Below, piece after piece: positions 13,657 through 14,114 of a stretch of 14,114 nt of DNA. The position numbers were made by a program, and so were the translations under genes. This DNA comes from SXMI01 sp964391365 (lineage in GTDB: Bacteria; Actinomycetota; Acidimicrobiia; Acidimicrobiales; Microtrichaceae), in assembly GCA_964391365.1 (NCBI GenBank), contig CAYMKW010000078.1:1-14114 (forward strand). The letters run 5' to 3'. Below the pieces are notes generated by a model. The model was not told the origin of the DNA, made no database searches, and saw only the letters and a list, made by a program, of their open reading frames with translations. The number at the start of each line of letters is the position of its first letter. Position 1 is the stretch's first letter.

Positions 13657-14114
13657 CAGAACCTCCCGTTCACGTAGTCGAGCGTCCGAGGGTCGGACGG
13701 GTTGTCGAACATCCGCTCGGTCGGACCGTGCTCGACGATCCGCCCGGGCTCGCCCAGGGTCTCGACCAGGAAGAATGCGCACTGGTCGCTGACCCGCTGG
13801 GCCTGCTGCATGTTGTGGGTGACGATCACGATGGTGATGTCGTGGCAGAGCTCACGGATCGTCTCCTCGATCACCCGGGTGGAGATCGGGTCGAGTGCCG
13901 AGCACGGCTCGTCCATGAGCAGCACGTCAGGGTGGACCGCCAGCGACCGGGCGATGCAGAGCCGCTGCTGCTGACCACCCGACAGCGACATGCCGGACTC
14001 GTTGAGCCGGTCCTTCACCTCGGCCCACAGACCGGCCCGGCGCAGGCACTGCTCGACGAGCCCCTCGGGGTCGTCGGTCCTGGAACCCGACAGGCCCAGT
14101 CCGGCCAGCACGTT
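13656..14114 (-). CDS. pstB: Phosphate ABC transporter ATP-binding protein PstB, C-terminal part
   Basis: The visible 152 residues are the C-terminal part of a protein of usually about 250-260 residues, and the start lies beyond the window. PstB is the ATPase that drives phosphate import through PstC and PstA. The ABC signature LSGGQQQRLCIARSLA, the Walker B segment VLLMDEPCSALDP and the H-loop in VTHNMQQAQRVSD are intact and match PstB closely, including the Cys after DEP. The Walker A loop is outside the window. The C-terminus (GPTERMFDNPSDPRTLDYVNGRF split here as GPTERMF and DYVNGRF) is typical. The TGA overlaps the pstS ATG as TGATG. The order pstB then pstS differs from the common pstS-C-A-B order, so pstC and pstA are expected just upstream. 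Confidence 0.95.
   Translation of the reverse strand, partial: NVLAGLGLSGSRTDDPEGLVEQCLRRAGLWAEVKDRLNESGMSLSGGQQQRLCIARSLAVHPDVLLMDEPCSALDPISTRVIEETIRELCHDITIVIVTHNMQQAQRVSDQCAFFLVETLGEPGRIVEHGPTERMFDNPSDPRTLDYVNGRF
13662..13667 (-). promoter_or_regulatory. Ribosome binding site of pstS
   Basis: GGGAGG on the minus strand, inside the last codons of pstB, lies 5 nt before the ATG at 13656-13654. It selects this start over the longer open frame. Confidence 0.65.

Noticed and set aside
13657..13782. Longer N-terminus for PstS starting inside pstB
   Set aside because: The added residues are Arg-rich and precede a good signal peptide. GGGAGG next to ATG 13656 and the TGATG overlap support the shorter form.
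1..14114. tRNA, rRNA, insertion sequence or prophage genes
   Set aside because: No cloverleaf-like segment, transposase, integrase or flanking repeat could be supported anywhere in the window.

Overview
The window reads as a piece of a high-GC actinobacterial genome, most likely a draft or metagenome scaffold because it contains a 10-N gap. I infer a member of the Acidimicrobiia or a relative, from the GC-rich codon use, Ala/Gly- and Thr/Pro-rich surface proteins, signal peptides and NTGA gene overlaps. This placement is an impression of style and rests on no marker gene. Every gene I can support lies on the minus strand, so transcription runs from high to low coordinates.

Block 1 (14114 to 9364) is a phosphate-uptake module. 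It holds the end of pstB, then a PstS phosphate-binding protein with a signal peptide, a long Ala/Gly spacer and a C-terminal membrane anchor. Next comes a second, divergent PstS-like protein that is also C-terminally anchored and is interrupted by the N gap. Last is a sortase-fold protein whose catalytic cysteine position is a serine. All four genes are joined by stop/start overlaps.

Block 2 (9118 to 7211) has a small secreted Ig-like protein ending in a PEP-CTERM-like tail, followed by a third, freely secreted PstS-like binding protein. Tandem 11-nt GTTC units resembling an actinobacterial PHO box lie upstream. A hairpin stands between the two genes, and a perfect 13-bp stem follows the second.

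Block 3 (6933 to 1) is a translationally coupled operon. Its products are a small coiled-coil protein, a GT39-like polytopic glycosyltransferase, a Thr/Pro-rich secreted protein with a C-terminal sorting-type tail, an exosortase fused to an EpsI-like domain, a family 2 membrane glycosyltransferase, and the start of an uncharacterised charged protein that runs off the window.

The blocks may form one cell-surface system. The Ig-like protein of block 2 and the Thr/Pro-rich protein of block 3 share a nine-residue C-terminal pattern (E-[AS]-P-[VI]-x-x-L-L-P, then a hydrophobic helix, then Arg). This makes both candidate substrates of the exosortase, with the two glycosyltransferases supplying glycan. 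The three PstS-like proteins and the PHO-box-like repeats suggest that phosphate starvation may be the condition in which this surface is built. That link is inference.
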